Shown: piece by piece, positions 37,777 to 46,907 of the stretch
How the letters are laid out: every line of letters begins with the position of its first letter
How positions within the stretch are numbered: the stretch's first letter is position 1
Made by a program: the position numbers and the translations under genes
The notes under the pieces: model-generated
What the model was told of the DNA's origin: nothing
Seen by the model: the letters and a program-made list of their open reading frames with translations, nothing else
The model's database searches: none
Assembly (NCBI GenBank): GCA_002150995.1
Contig: MDHJ01000001.1
Coordinates: 2,976,001-3,040,000, forward strand
Origin: Clavibacter michiganensis
GTDB lineage: Bacteria > Actinomycetota > Actinomycetes > Actinomycetales > Microbacteriaceae
Length of the DNA stretch: 64,000 nt
Direction of reading: 5' to 3'

Positions 37777-39132
37777 ATGTCCATCTCGTTCCCCCGCAGG
37801 GCGAAGCGCGTCGTCGCGCTCGGCCTCGGCATCGTCCTCGCGGGCTCCCTCGCCGCCTGCTCCTCCGGATCCAGCGGCGGCGCCAGCGCCGACAGCGCCA
37901 CGTCCGACGAGCTCGCAGCGGCGCTCGACACCAAGTCGACCATCACGGTCTGGGCCTGGGCCCCCGCGGTCGAGCCCATCGCCGAGGCCTTCGAGAAGAA
38001 GCACCCGAACATCACCGTCGACGTGCAGAACGTCGGCACCGGCGCCGACCAGTACACGAAGCTCCAGAACGCCATCAAGGCGGGCAAGGGCGCGCCCGAC
38101 GTGGCGCAGGTCGAGTACTTCGCGATCCCGCAGTTCGCCCTCGGCGAGTCCCTCGCGGACCTCTCGGGCTACGGCTACACCGACCTCGAGGACCAGTTCA
38201 CGGCCTCCACCTGGAACGCCGTCACCGAGGGCGACGCGCTCTACGCGCTGCCGCAGGACTCCGGCCCCATGGCGATGTTCTACCGCCAGGACGTGTTCGA
38301 CAAGTACGGCATCTCCGTCCCCACCACGTGGGACGAGTACGTGGCCGCCGCGGAGACCATGCACGCCGCCGACCCGAACCAGTACATCACCAGCGACTCC
38401 GGCGACGCCGGCTTCACCACGAGCATGATCTGGCAGGCTGGCGGCCAGCCCTACAAGGTCGACGGGGACAAGGTCACCATCGACATGCAGGACGAGGGCG
38501 CCAAGAAGTACACCGCCATGTGGAACCAGCTCGTCGAGAACGGCTCGCTGGCCCAGACCCCGGGCTGGACCGACGAGTGGTTCCGCGGCCTCGGCGACGG
38601 CTCCATCGCCACGCTGATCACCGGCGCCTGGATGCCCGGCAACCTCATCGCCCAGGCGGCCGAGGGCTCCGGCCAGTGGCGCGTCGCCCCCATGCCGCAG
38701 TACACCGCGGGCGACACCGCGACCGCGGAGAGCGGCGGATCCTCCATCGCCGTCATGCAGCAGTCCGAGAACAAGCTCGTCGCGGCGGAGTTCGCGAAGT
38801 TCACCACCGCCGAGGAGGAGGGTCGCCAGATCTCCTTCGACGCCGGCGGATTCCCGTCGACCACGGCCGACCTGGACAGTCCCGAGTTCCTCGCCGACGC
38901 CCCCGAGTACTTCGGCGGCCAGAAGATCAACGAGGTGCTCAGCGAGGCCTCGAAGAACGTCGTCCCGGACTGGCAGTACCTGCCCTTCCAGGTCTACACG
39001 AACAGCATCTTCAGCGACTCGGCCTCGGCCGCGTACTCCAACGGCACCTCGCTCGACCCCGTCCTCGAGGCGTGGGGCAAGGCCGCTGCCGAGTACGGCG
39101 AGCAGCAGGGCTTCACCGTCGAGGTGAAGTAG
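37777..39132 (+). CDS. sugar ABC transporter substrate-binding lipoprotein
   Basis: 451 residues from ATG 37777 (GAAAGG seven bases upstream). Lipobox AGSLAAC anchors it outside the membrane. Extracellular solute-binding domain: ITVWAWAPAVEPIAEAFEKKHPNITV, YALPQDSGPMAMFYRQDVF, TTWDEYVAAA. Third component of the galactoside importer. A strong hairpin between it and the GH35 gene could stabilise or end the transporter message, keeping binding protein in excess over the enzyme. Confidence 0.93.
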   Translation: MSISFPRRAKRVVALGLGIVLAGSLAACSSGSSGGASADSATSDELAAALDTKSTITVWAWAPAVEPIAEAFEKKHPNITVDVQNVGTGADQYTKLQNAIKAGKGAPDVAQVEYFAIPQFALGESLADLSGYGYTDLEDQFTASTWNAVTEGDALYALPQDSGPMAMFYRQDVFDKYGISVPTTWDEYVAAAETMHAADPNQYITSDSGDAGFTTSMIWQAGGQPYKVDGDKVTIDMQDEGAKKYTAMWNQLVENGSLAQTPGWTDEWFRGLGDGSIATLITGAWMPGNLIAQAAEGSGQWRVAPMPQYTAGDTATAESGGSSIAVMQQSENKLVAAEFAKFTTAEEEGRQISFDAGGFPSTTADLDSPEFLADAPEYFGGQKINEVLSEASKNVVPDWQYLPFQVYTNSIFSDSASAAYSNGTSLDPVLEAWGKAAAEYGEQQGFTVEVK

Positions 39133-39151
39133 CCGGCACGACCTGAACGAC

Positions 39152-39185
39152 GAGGGGAGGTGCGACGCGAGTCGCGCCTCCCCTC
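39152..39185 (+). terminator. strong intra-operon hairpin
   Basis: GAGGGGAGGTGCGAC (39152-39166) and GTCGCGCCTCCCCTC (39171-39185) pair at 14 of 15 positions with a GCGA loop, between the binding-protein and beta-galactosidase genes. Terminator, attenuator or mRNA-stabilising stem. Confidence 0.7.
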
Positions 39186-39218
39186 TCCCATGCCCCGCCC
39201 CCACGCAAGGACACGACC

Positions 39219-41041
39219 ATGCCCGGCCTCCCCGCCACCAGCACCCGCTTCCGCATCGGCGCCGACGACTTCGAGCTCGACGGCCGCCCGCACCGCGTCA
39301 TCGCGGGTGCCCTCCACTACTTCCGCGTGCACCCCGACCAGTGGGCCGACCGGATCCGCAAGGCCCGCCTGATGGGCCTCGACACCATCGAGACGTACGT
39401 CGCCTGGAACGCCCACTCCCCGAGCGCGGCGCCTTCGACACGAGCGCCGGCCTCGACCTCGGCCGCTTCCTCGACCTCGTCCACGCCGAGGGCATGCACG
39501 CGATCGTGCGCCCCGGCCCCTACATCTGCGCCGAGTGGGACGGCGGCGGCCTGCCCGGCTGGCTGTTCGAGGACCCCGCCGTGGGCGTCCGCCGCAGCGA
39601 GCCGCTGTACCTCGCGGCCGTCGACGAGTTCCTGCGCCGCGTGTACGAGATCGTCGCGCCGCGGCAGATCGACATGGGCGGGCCCGTGATCCTCGTGCAG
39701 ATCGAGAACGAGTACGGCGCGTACGGCGACGACGCCGAGTACCTGCGCCACCTCGTCGACCTCACGCGCGACTCCGGCATCATCGTGCCGCTCACCACCG
39801 TCGACCAGCCGACCGACGGGATGCTCTCCCGCGGCAGCCTCGACGAGCTGCACCGCACCGGGTCCTTCGGCTCGCGCGCCACCGAGCGCCTCGCCACCCT
39901 CCGCCGCCACCAGCCGACCGGGCCGCTCATGTGCAGCGAGTTCTGGGACGGCTGGTTCGACCACTGGGGCGAGCACCACCACACGACCTCCGCGGCCGAC
40001 GCCGCCGCGGAGCTCGACGCGCTGCTCGCCGCGGGCGCCTCCGTGAACATCTACATGTTCCACGGCGGCACGAACTTCGGCTTCACCAACGGCGCCAACC
40101 ACAAGGGCACGTACCAGTCGCACGTCACCTCGTACGACTACGACGCCCCGCTGGACGAGACCGGATCGCCGACGGAGAAGTACCTCGCGTTCCGCGACGT
40201 GATCGCGCGCTACCGGACCGTGCCCGACGAGGTGCCCGAGCCGCGCGGCGACGCGCCCGCGTTCGAGGCCGCGTTCGACGCCGCCGTGCCGCTCGCCGAC
40301 CTGGTGGGCGAGGCGGCGGACGACGCGACCGCTGCGGCCCCGGCCATCGCGTGGCGCGCGACCGACGAGGTGCCGACGATGGACGCGCTCGGGGTCTTCC
40401 GCGGCTTCGCGCTGCACCGCGTGGCGCTGCCCGCGTCCGACCGCACGCGCGTGCTGTCGTTCGCGGAGGTGCGCGACCGGGCCGTCGTCTCGGTCGACGG
40501 GGTGCGCGTCGGCGTGATCCAGCGCGACCAGCACGAGACCGCCCTCGCCGTGCCGCCGGGCCGCGTGCTCGAGGTGCTGGTGGAGGACCAGGGACGCGTC
40601 AACTACGGCGTGCGCATCGGCGAGGCCAAGGGCCTCATCGGGCCGGCGACGCTCGACGGCGTCGCGCTCACCGGGTGGGAGAGCCGGCCGCTGGACCTCG
40701 ACGCGATGGCCGCCTCGGTGACCTCGGCCGCCGCCCTCGCGGGCGAGCCGGACGCGCCGGTCCGCTTCCTCGACGGCCCCGTCCTCGCGCACGCGACCTT
40801 CGAGATGGACGAGCCCGCGGACCTCTTCCTCGACACGCGCTCGTGGGGCAAGGGCGTCGCGTTCGTGAACGGATTCGCGCTCGGCCGCTACTGGACCCGC
40901 GGGCCCCAGCACACGCTCTACGTGCCGGGCGCGCAGCTCCGCGCCGGCCGCAACGACCTCGTGGTGTTCGAGACGGGCGCGGCGGCGGATCCGGTCGTGG
41001 CGTTCCTCGCGCAGCCGGAGCTCGGGCACCGGGAGCCGTAG
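39219..41041 (+). CDS. beta-galactosidase, GH35 (apparent frameshift near 39420)
   Basis: 607 residues after extending the CCCC at 39418-39421 by one base. GH35 landmarks in order: ALHYFRVHPDQW, TYVAWNAHSP, GPYICAEWDGGGLPGWL, acid/base Glu in QIENEYGAYG, nucleophile Glu in CSEFWDGWFDHWG, MFHGGTNFGFTNGA, then beta-rich C-terminal domains ending with LGRYWTRGPQHTLYVPG. No signal peptide: it cleaves imported beta-galactosides inside the cell. Partner of the upstream importer. Without the repair only the first 70 residues would be in frame. Confidence 0.92.
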
Positions 41042-41158
41042 GCCGGCGACCCCGCACCGTGTGAGCGGGCGGGGAAGTGGGTACGGGCCGGGTGGGCGCG
41101 CGAGCGCCGCCCGTCCGTGCGCACGCCGTGCGGGCAGCCGACCCGCACGAGGAGAACG

Positions 41159-42661
41159 ATGACCACGGACACCGCACTCGACCTGGACGCCTTGTTCGAT
41201 CCCGAGGAGACCGAGGCCGGACCCGGGACGCTGACGATCACGGATCCGCGCGACGGCTCGCTCGTGGGGTCCATCGACGCGTCGAGCCCCGAGGAGGTGG
41301 ACGCCGCGGTGCGCCGGTCGGTGGCCGCCTCGGCCGCCTGGGCCGCGATGCCGCCGGCCGAGCGCGGGCAGGCCGTGCGCCGGGCCGCCCACGCGCTGGC
41401 CGAGCACTCGGAGGAGCTCGCGGAGCTCAACGTGCGCGAGACCGGCAAGCCGCACGGCGACGCCCTCGGCGGGGTCGGCGCGGGCGTCGACACGCTGCTG
41501 CAGTACTCCGAGCTCGGGCCCGTGCACCGCGGCCGGAGCCTCCTCGGCGCGCTCCCCGCCGTCGACTACTCCGTGCCCCGGCCGCGCGGAGTCACGGTCG
41601 CGCTCACGCCCTGGAACGACCCGGTGGCGGTCGCGGCGGGCATCATCGGCGCGGCGCTCGTGATGGGCAACACCGTGGTCCACAAGCCCAGCGAGCGCTG
41701 CCCGCACCTCGGCGAGCTGCTCGGGAAGGTCCTCGCGGACGCCCTGCCCGAGGGCGTGCTCGTCTCCGTGGTCGGCGGCGGCGACGTCGGCGACCGGCTG
41801 GTGGCGCATGCGGACACGCGCGTCGTCGCGCACGTCGGGTCCACCGCCGCCGGCGAGGCCATCGCGCGCCGGGCCGCGGGCACCCCCACCCACGTGATCC
41901 GCGAGAACGGCGGCAACGACCCGCTCCTCGTGGACGCGGGCGTCGACCCCGCGTGGGCCGCCGCGCAGGCCGCCCTCGGCTCCTTCGCCAACGCCGGCCA
42001 GATCTGCACCTCGGTGGAGCGGATCTACGTGCACCGCGCCATCGCCGCGCGCTTCACCGCCGCGCTCGTCGCCGAGGCCGAGCGCTGGAACTCCTCGGGG
42101 GACCTCGGCCCGCTGGTCGACGAGCGCATGCGCGACGCCGTGCACGAGCAGGTCGCGGAGGCGATCACGGAGGGCGCCCGCGCGCTCGCCGGCGGGCACG
42201 TGCCCGACGGCCCCGGATCCCGCTACCCCGCCACCGTGCTCGTCGACTGCACCGACGACATGACCGTCATGACGCACGAGACCTTCGGCCCCGTCGCGGC
42301 CGTGCGCGTCGTCGAGGACTTCGACGAGGCGCTCGCCCGGGCGTCCGACGACCGGTACGGGCTCGCCGCGAGCGTCCTCACCGCGTCCATGGAGCACGCG
42401 CAGCGCGCCGCGGCCGAGCTGCCGGTCGGCACGATCAAGGTCAACGGCGTCTTCGGCGGCGCACCCGGCGGAGCCGCGCAGCCCCGCGGCCGCAGCGGAT
42501 CCGGCTTCGGCTACGGCCCCGAGCTCCTCGACGAGATGAGCACCACCACGGTCGTGCACATCGGGCTGCCGGTGCTCGACGCGGGCGACTCGCCGGCCGT
42601 CACCACCCCGGCCGAGGACGCGACCGGCTCCGTCAGCACCGACGCGGGCGACGCCCGATGA
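41159..42661 (+). CDS. aldehyde dehydrogenase family protein
   Basis: 500 residues. ALTPWNDPVAVAAGIIGAAL, VHKPSERCPHL, GSTAAGEAI, then the active-site Cys in FANAGQICTSVERI and MTHETFGPVAAV mark a complete NAD(P)-dependent aldehyde dehydrogenase. The usual ELGGKNP is changed to RENGGNDPLLV: the general-base Glu is kept. GAGGAGA precedes the ATG. Its stop overlaps the HldE start, so it belongs to the second heptose-type operon. The aldehyde is unknown; a sugar or glycan precursor is suggested only by neighbours. Confidence 0.88.
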   Translation: MTTDTALDLDALFDPEETEAGPGTLTITDPRDGSLVGSIDASSPEEVDAAVRRSVAASAAWAAMPPAERGQAVRRAAHALAEHSEELAELNVRETGKPHGDALGGVGAGVDTLLQYSELGPVHRGRSLLGALPAVDYSVPRPRGVTVALTPWNDPVAVAAGIIGAALVMGNTVVHKPSERCPHLGELLGKVLADALPEGVLVSVVGGGDVGDRLVAHADTRVVAHVGSTAAGEAIARRAAGTPTHVIRENGGNDPLLVDAGVDPAWAAAQAALGSFANAGQICTSVERIYVHRAIAARFTAALVAEAERWNSSGDLGPLVDERMRDAVHEQVAEAITEGARALAGGHVPDGPGSRYPATVLVDCTDDMTVMTHETFGPVAAVRVVEDFDEALARASDDRYGLAASVLTASMEHAQRAAAELPVGTIKVNGVFGGAPGGAAQPRGRSGSGFGYGPELLDEMSTTTVVHIGLPVLDAGDSPAVTTPAEDATGSVSTDAGDAR

Positions 42662-44259
42662 CCAGCGAGCTGCGCGGGATCATCGGCCTCCTCGCCGAGC
42701 GGCGGCCCACCGTCACCGTCATCGGCGACGTCATCCTCGACGAGTGGTGGCGCGGCCACAGCGACCGCATGACCCGCGAGGCGCCCGCGCCCGTCGTGGA
42801 CGTGACCGAGCGGATCCAGTCGCTCGGCGGTGCCGCGAACACGGCCGTGAACCTCGCGAGCCTCGGCGGCACGGTGCGGATGGTCGGCCTCGTCGGCCAG
42901 GACGCCGCGGGCGACCGCGTGCGCGACCTGCTCGCGGCCGCGGGCGTCGACGTCACCGGCCTCGTGCACTCGCCGCGCCTGCGGACCACCACGAAGACGC
43001 GCATCGTGGGCGACGACCAGGTCATCGTGCGGGTCGACGACGTGCACCGCGGATCCGTGCACCGCGACGACGCCCGCGCCCTCGCCCGCGCCGCCCTCGA
43101 GGCCTCCGCGGGGGCCGACGCCGAGATCGTCTCCGACTACGGCACCGGCACCCTGCACGGCGTGGTGCTCGAGTCGCTCGCGGCCCGCGAGCGCCGCCCC
43201 GCGCTCACGGTGGTGGACGCCCACGACCCCGCCGTGTGGGCGCCGATCGGCCCCGACCTCATCACCCCCAACGCGGGCGAGGCCGGCCGTCTCGTCGACC
43301 GGCCGCTCGCGCGCGACGAGGACCGGGCCGCCGTGGTCGCGGGGCTCGGCGACGCGATCCTCGCGGCGGCCTCCTCCGCCACCGCGGTCGTGACCCTCGA
43401 CCGCGACGGCACCGTGGTGCTCGGCGCGGGCGAGCCGTACCGCACGCGCGCGCATCCGGTGCCCGAGAAGCAGGCGTCGGGCGCGGGCGACACGTTCGTC
43501 GCCGCCCTCACCCTCGCCCGGGCGGTCGGCTTGACGCTCGCCGTGAGCGCCGACTTCGCGCAGGCCGCGGCCGACGTGGTCGTGCGGCTGCCCGGCACGT
43601 CCGTCTGCTCCGCGGCGGCCCTCGCCGACCACCTCGGCGAGACGCGGTCGCGCACGGTGTCCGAGGCGGAGCTCGTCGACCTGGTGGCCGCCGAGCGCGC
43701 CGCCGGCCGGCGCATCGTCTTCACCAACGGCTGCTTCGACGTGCTGCACCGCGGGCACACCACGTACCTCCGGCAGGCGGCCCGCCTCGGCGACGTGCTC
43801 GTGGTGGCGCTCAACAGCGACGACTCGGTGCGGCGGCTGAAGGGATCCGACCGGCCGGTGAACACCGCCGAGGACCGCGCCGGCGTGCTCGCCGAGCTGT
43901 CGTGCGTCGACGTGATCACGGTGTTCGACACGGACACGCCCATCCCGCTGCTGGAGGCGGTGCAGCCCGACGTCTACGCGAAGGGCGGCGACTACACGCC
44001 CGAGATGCTCGACGAGACCGACGTGGTGCGCGCGTACGGGGGCGAGGTGTCGATCCTCGGCTACGTGCCGTCGCAGTCGACGAGCTCGATGGTGGACCGG
44101 ATCCGCGCCTCGGCGCCGACCGCCGGGTTCGTGCGCCCGGCGGGGACGGCGACCTCCGCGCCGGACGCGGGCGACGGACGTGCCGCCTCGAGCGGCGCGG
44201 CGGACGCCGCACCCGCATCCGACGCCGGAGCGGAGCCCGCGCCGGGGGCACCCCGGTGA
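42658..44259 (+). CDS. hldE: bifunctional heptose 7-phosphate kinase / heptose 1-phosphate adenylyltransferase
   Basis: 533 residues. Kinase domain: GDVILDEWWRG, LGGAANTAVNLASLGG, catalytic Asp 278 in SGAGDTF. Nucleotidyltransferase domain from 356: TNGCFDVLHRGHT (HxGH), [24 protein letters not shown]. Layout and length match HldE/RfaE, which makes D,D-heptose 1,7-bisphosphate and, after GmhB, ADP-D,D-heptose. Unlike the copy at 17622 it is uninterrupted. The last 50 residues are an Ala/Pro-rich extension. Overlaps both neighbours (ATGA, GTGA). It depends on GmhA and GmhB activities, which in this window lie only in the other operon. Confidence 0.92.
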   Translation: MTSELRGIIGLLAERRPTVTVIGDVILDEWWRGHSDRMTREAPAPVVDVTERIQSLGGAANTAVNLASLGGTVRMVGLVGQDAAGDRVRDLLAAAGVDVTGLVHSPRLRTTTKTRIVGDDQVIVRVDDVHRGSVHRDDARALARAALEASAGADAEIVSDYGTGTLHGVVLESLAARERRPALTVVDAHDPAVWAPIGPDLITPNAGEAGRLVDRPLARDEDRAAVVAGLGDAILAAASSATAVVTLDRDGTVVLGAGEPYRTRAHPVPEKQASGAGDTFVAALTLARAVGLTLAVSADFAQAAADVVVRLPGTSVCSAAALADHLGETRSRTVSEAELVDLVAAERAAGRRIVFTNGCFDVLHRGHTTYLRQAARLGDVLVVALNSDDSVRRLKGSDRPVNTAEDRAGVLAELSCVDVITVFDTDTPIPLLEAVQPDVYAKGGDYTPEMLDETDVVRAYGGEVSILGYVPSQSTSSMVDRIRASAPTAGFVRPAGTATSAPDAGDGRAASSGAADAAPASDAGAEPAPGAPR

Positions 44260-45221
44260 GCGGCGGGCGCAGCCGGCGCTGGTCGGGCGAGTGGGGCGCC
44301 CACCGCGCGCCCGACGTCCCCAGCATCGACGTGCTCGTGCCGAGCGCGGGCCGCACCGCCGAGCTCGCCGTGACGCTCTCGGGCCTCGCCGGGCAGGACG
44401 ACCCGCCGTTCCGCGTGATCGTGAGCGACCAGTCCGACGGCTTCGACGCCGACGCGGAGCCGAGCGTGCAGGGCATGGCACGGGTGCTGCGCGCGCAGGG
44501 CCGCGAGGTGGAGATCGTCTCGCACCTGCCCCGCCGCGGGATCGCCGAGCACCGGGCGTCGCTGCTCGCGCGCGCGACCGCCGACTCCGTGCTCTTCCTC
44601 GACGACGACGTGTGGCTGGAGCCCGGCATGCTGCGCCGGATGCACGACGCGCTCGAGGCGCTCGACATCGGCTTCGTGGGCGCCGCGGTGCAGGGCCTCA
44701 GCTACCTCGACGACCGTCGCGCGCACGAGGCCGCCGCCTTCGCGCCGTGGGGCGACGCGGTGGAGCCCGAGCGGATCCGCCGCGGCGAGCCGGCATTCGA
44801 CCGCTGGCCGCTGCACAACGCCGCGAACCTCGCCCACATCGCCGCCGACCTCGGCCTCGAGACCGACACCTGGCTCGCCTACCGGATCGCGTGGGTGGGC
44901 GGCTGCGTGCTCTACCGCCGCCGGGCGCTGGTCGAGACCGGCGGCTTCGACTTCTGGGAGCGCCTGCCCGAGCGGCACTCCGGCGAGGACGTCGCCGCGC
45001 AGTGGCGCGTGATGGAGCGCTTCGGCGGCGCCGGCATCGTGCCGAGCGGCGCGGTGCACCTCGAGGCGCCGACCACCATCCCCGTGCGGGAGGTCGACGC
45101 CTTCGACGTGCTCTTCGCCGACCAGTCGCCGGATCCCCAGGAAGCGCCCCTAGGCGACGGCCCCGTCGAGGAGTCGACTCGGAACGTGGGCGACGCGGAC
45201 GACCGCGCCGACCGCTCCTGA
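44256..45221 (+). CDS. family 2-like glycosyltransferase
   Basis: 321 residues. GTG start overlaps the HldE stop. GT-A fold: IDVLVPSAGRTAELAVTLSG, then FLDDDVWLEPGML with the metal-binding acidic triad, WVGGCVLYRRRAL and the catalytic HSGEDVAAQWR (ED). Predicted inverting transferase in the cytoplasm. Directly coupled to HldE, it is a candidate for using the activated heptose or for extending the same glycan. C-terminal 35 residues are acidic and unstructured. Confidence 0.88.
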   Translation: MSGGRSRRWSGEWGAHRAPDVPSIDVLVPSAGRTAELAVTLSGLAGQDDPPFRVIVSDQSDGFDADAEPSVQGMARVLRAQGREVEIVSHLPRRGIAEHRASLLARATADSVLFLDDDVWLEPGMLRRMHDALEALDIGFVGAAVQGLSYLDDRRAHEAAAFAPWGDAVEPERIRRGEPAFDRWPLHNAANLAHIAADLGLETDTWLAYRIAWVGGCVLYRRRALVETGGFDFWERLPERHSGEDVAAQWRVMERFGGAGIVPSGAVHLEAPTTIPVREVDAFDVLFADQSPDPQEAPLGDGPVEESTRNVGDADDRADRS

Positions 45222-45242
45222 TCACCGACGAGAGGACACCCC

Positions 45243-45434
45243 ATGGCCATCAACCCCATCGAGCTCCAGAAGCACCTCAGCGGCCTCGACTACCCGGCGT
45301 CGAAGGACGACATCGTGAAGAAGGCGGAGGACTCGGGCGCCGACTCCGACACGCTCGACGCCCTCAAGTCCATCGAGGACAAGGAGTACGACGCCCCCAC
45401 GGCGATCAACTCCGCCGTCTCCGACGCGAGCTGA
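45243..45434 (+). CDS. DUF2795 domain protein
   Basis: 63 residues, whole-length DUF2795: IELQKHLSGLDYPASKDDIV...ALKSIEDKEYDAP. Small, soluble, acidic. GAGAGGA precedes the ATG. It follows the glycosyltransferase by 21 bases and ends at a strong terminator, so it may be the last cistron of the operon. No established function for the family. Confidence 0.85.
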   Translation: MAINPIELQKHLSGLDYPASKDDIVKKAEDSGADSDTLDALKSIEDKEYDAPTAINSAVSDAS

Positions 45435-45451
45435 TCCACATCCCGCTCGTG

Positions 45452-45490
45452 CCGCGGCCCCCGTCCTCCTCGTGAGGACGGGGGCCGCGG
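45452..45490 (+). terminator. strong hairpin terminator
   Basis: Perfect 16-base stem: CCGCGGCCCCCGTCCT (45452-45467) with AGGACGGGGGCCGCGG (45475-45490), seven-base loop, 17 bases after the DUF2795 stop. Confidence 0.9.
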
Positions 45491-45559
45491 TGCGTGCGGG
45501 CCGATGCGGCAGCGGGGTCGTCCGTGAGGGGCCCGTCGCCAGCCGGCGGCAGCGCCCCG

Positions 45560-45805
45560 TCAGTCGCGGGAGCGCCCGTCGTGGGGCAGCTCATCCTCGA
45601 TCGCAGCCAACGCGTCGGCCAGGCAGCCGAACCAGTCGCAGAGCCCCGGCACCGGCTGCATGCGCATCAGCTCCACCCGCTCGCCCTGCACCTGGAGGTA
45701 GCCGAGCAGCCTCCGCGCGTCGTCCTCGTGCAGGCGCGCGTCGCACACCCGCCATTCCGTCTCGGTGAGCGCGATGACCTCGAGGCGCTCGTCGGCCTGC
45801 TGCAT
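45560..45805 (-). CDS. small hypothetical protein
   Basis: 81 residues from ATG 45805 (AGAGG six bases upstream); ATG 45835 would add ten residues but has poor ribosome-site spacing. Sequence MQQADERLEVIALTETEWRV...DDARRLLGYLQ looks like a compact alpha/beta protein with one Trp-Phe hydrophobic patch. No family recognised. Stands alone; its 3' end faces the DUF2795 terminator. Confidence 0.65.
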   Translation of the reverse strand: MQQADERLEVIALTETEWRVCDARLHEDDARRLLGYLQVQGERVELMRMQPVPGLCDWFGCLADALAAIEDELPHDGRSRD

Positions 45806-45996
45806 GGTGCCTCTCTTCCCAGGCGTCTCCGCCATCCCCTCGACGGTAGGAGGGGGCCGGGGCGGCGCCGACGGGGTTGACAGCTCCCGGGGACGGATGG
45901 AGCCGGCAGGCGGCCAGGAGGGGGAGGCGCTTCGTCAGGAGCGCGAGGCGGCGGGGAAGGCGCACGCTCGGACAGGGCCGCAGGCCCCCGGACGCG

Positions 45997-46033
45997 GCAC
46001 CGCCCGGCCCTCCAGGGGAGGTCCGGGCGGTGC
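45997..46033 (-). terminator. hairpin terminator
   Basis: GCACCGCCCGG (45997-46007) pairs with CCGGGCGGTGC (46023-46033), 18 bases beyond the stop of the small minus-strand gene. Confidence 0.8.
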
Positions 46034-46050
46034 GGTCTCGATGTGCGGGA

Positions 46051-46224
46051 CTACTGGCCGAGCTTCTGGTCGGCGACGTCGCCGGCCTTCTCCGCGGCGC
46101 CGTCGGCCTTGCCGCCGGTCGCGGTGCTGGCGGCGTCCTGGCCCTTGTCGATGGCCCCGTCCGTCGCCTGCTCGCCCTTGTCGCTGTCGATGAGCCCGTT
46201 GGCCTTGTCAGCGAGATCTGCCAT
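46051..46224 (-). CDS. small hydrophilic protein, MT0933/Rv0909 antitoxin-like
   Basis: 57 residues: MADLADKANGLIDSDKGEQA followed by repeated TDGAIDKGQDA / ADGAAEKAGDVADQ units. Low-complexity, Ala/Asp/Lys-rich and probably intrinsically disordered or helical, as in the actinobacterial MT0933-like family and CsbD-type stress proteins. No toxin gene is adjacent, so an antitoxin role is doubtful. GAGGAGGAGGA precedes the ATG. Confidence 0.65.
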   Translation of the reverse strand: MADLADKANGLIDSDKGEQATDGAIDKGQDAASTATGGKADGAAEKAGDVADQKLGQ

Positions 46225-46330
46225 GTCGTCCTCCTCCTCGTCTGCGGAAGCGCCCCGGTCGGGGCGCACCTCCACCCTGCTCCGATCCGGCGCGGACGAC
46301 ATCCCCCGTCGCGGATGCGAGGCTGGATCC

Positions 46331-46903
46331 ATGGACCCGATCGACCCCCGCCGCCTCGCCGGCGTCCTCGCCGACCCCGAGCTGCGGGCCGCCTACGCGC
46401 GCGTCGTGCTCGGATCCGGCCTCGACGACGCCCTGGCGCACCTCTCGCCGGCCCGCCGGAGGAAGGCGCGCGCCTCGCTCGTGGGATCCGGGCTCGTCGC
46501 GCTGGACGCCGACGGCCGGGCATCCGCACCCGACGCGGTCTTCCGCGCGATCCTCGCCCAGCAGCCCGCGACCCCGCCCGCCCAGGGCGTCGAGCGCTTC
46601 CTCCGCGACGGCCGCATCGCGGCATGGCCGGCCGGCCCCGCCGACCTCGACGCGCTGCTCCGCCACGTCGTGGAGGGGGTGCTGGATCCCGGCGAGGTGG
46701 TCGACGAGCGGACCCTCACCGCGCGCCTCGTGCGCGTGACCGACGACCACGCGCTGCTCCGCCGCCACCTCGTGGACGCCGGGCTCCTGCTGCGGACGCG
46801 CTCGGGCTCCGAGTACGCGCGCGCCGAGGTGGACGACCCGGCGGTCGAGCGCGACGCCGACGCAGCCCCAGCCCCAGCCGCAGCCGCAGCCGCAGCCGAC
46901 TAG
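46331..46903 (+). CDS. DUF2087 domain protein with N-terminal helical domain
   Basis: 190 residues. N-terminal 70 residues look like a small winged-helix (PRRLAGVLADPELRAAYARV...SLVGSGLVALDADGR). Residues about 85-165 match DUF2087: VERFLRDGRIAAWPA, LLRHVVEGVLDPGEVVDERTL, DHALLRRHLVDAGLLLRTRSG. Together this suggests a DNA-binding regulator. The tail is (AP)A-repeat. GAGGCT lies six bases before the ATG, a weak leaderless match. Divergent from the small minus-strand gene. Confidence 0.75.
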   Translation: MDPIDPRRLAGVLADPELRAAYARVVLGSGLDDALAHLSPARRRKARASLVGSGLVALDADGRASAPDAVFRAILAQQPATPPAQGVERFLRDGRIAAWPAGPADLDALLRHVVEGVLDPGEVVDERTLTARLVRVTDDHALLRRHLVDAGLLLRTRSGSEYARAEVDDPAVERDADAAPAPAAAAAAAD

Positions 46904-46907
46904 CGGA

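Noticed and set aside
39152-39185. Hairpin as an IS-end or attachment site
   Set aside because: The stem sits between co-directional genes of one pathway with no transposase or target duplication; a transcript structure explains it better.
39317-42559. A 1,080-codon minus-strand frame
   Set aside because: Antisense shadow of the GH35 and aldehyde dehydrogenase genes; no start context or domain.
46051-46224. Toxin-antitoxin module
   Set aside because: The small protein resembles an antitoxin-like family, but neither neighbour looks like a toxin and both are separated by their own terminator or promoter.
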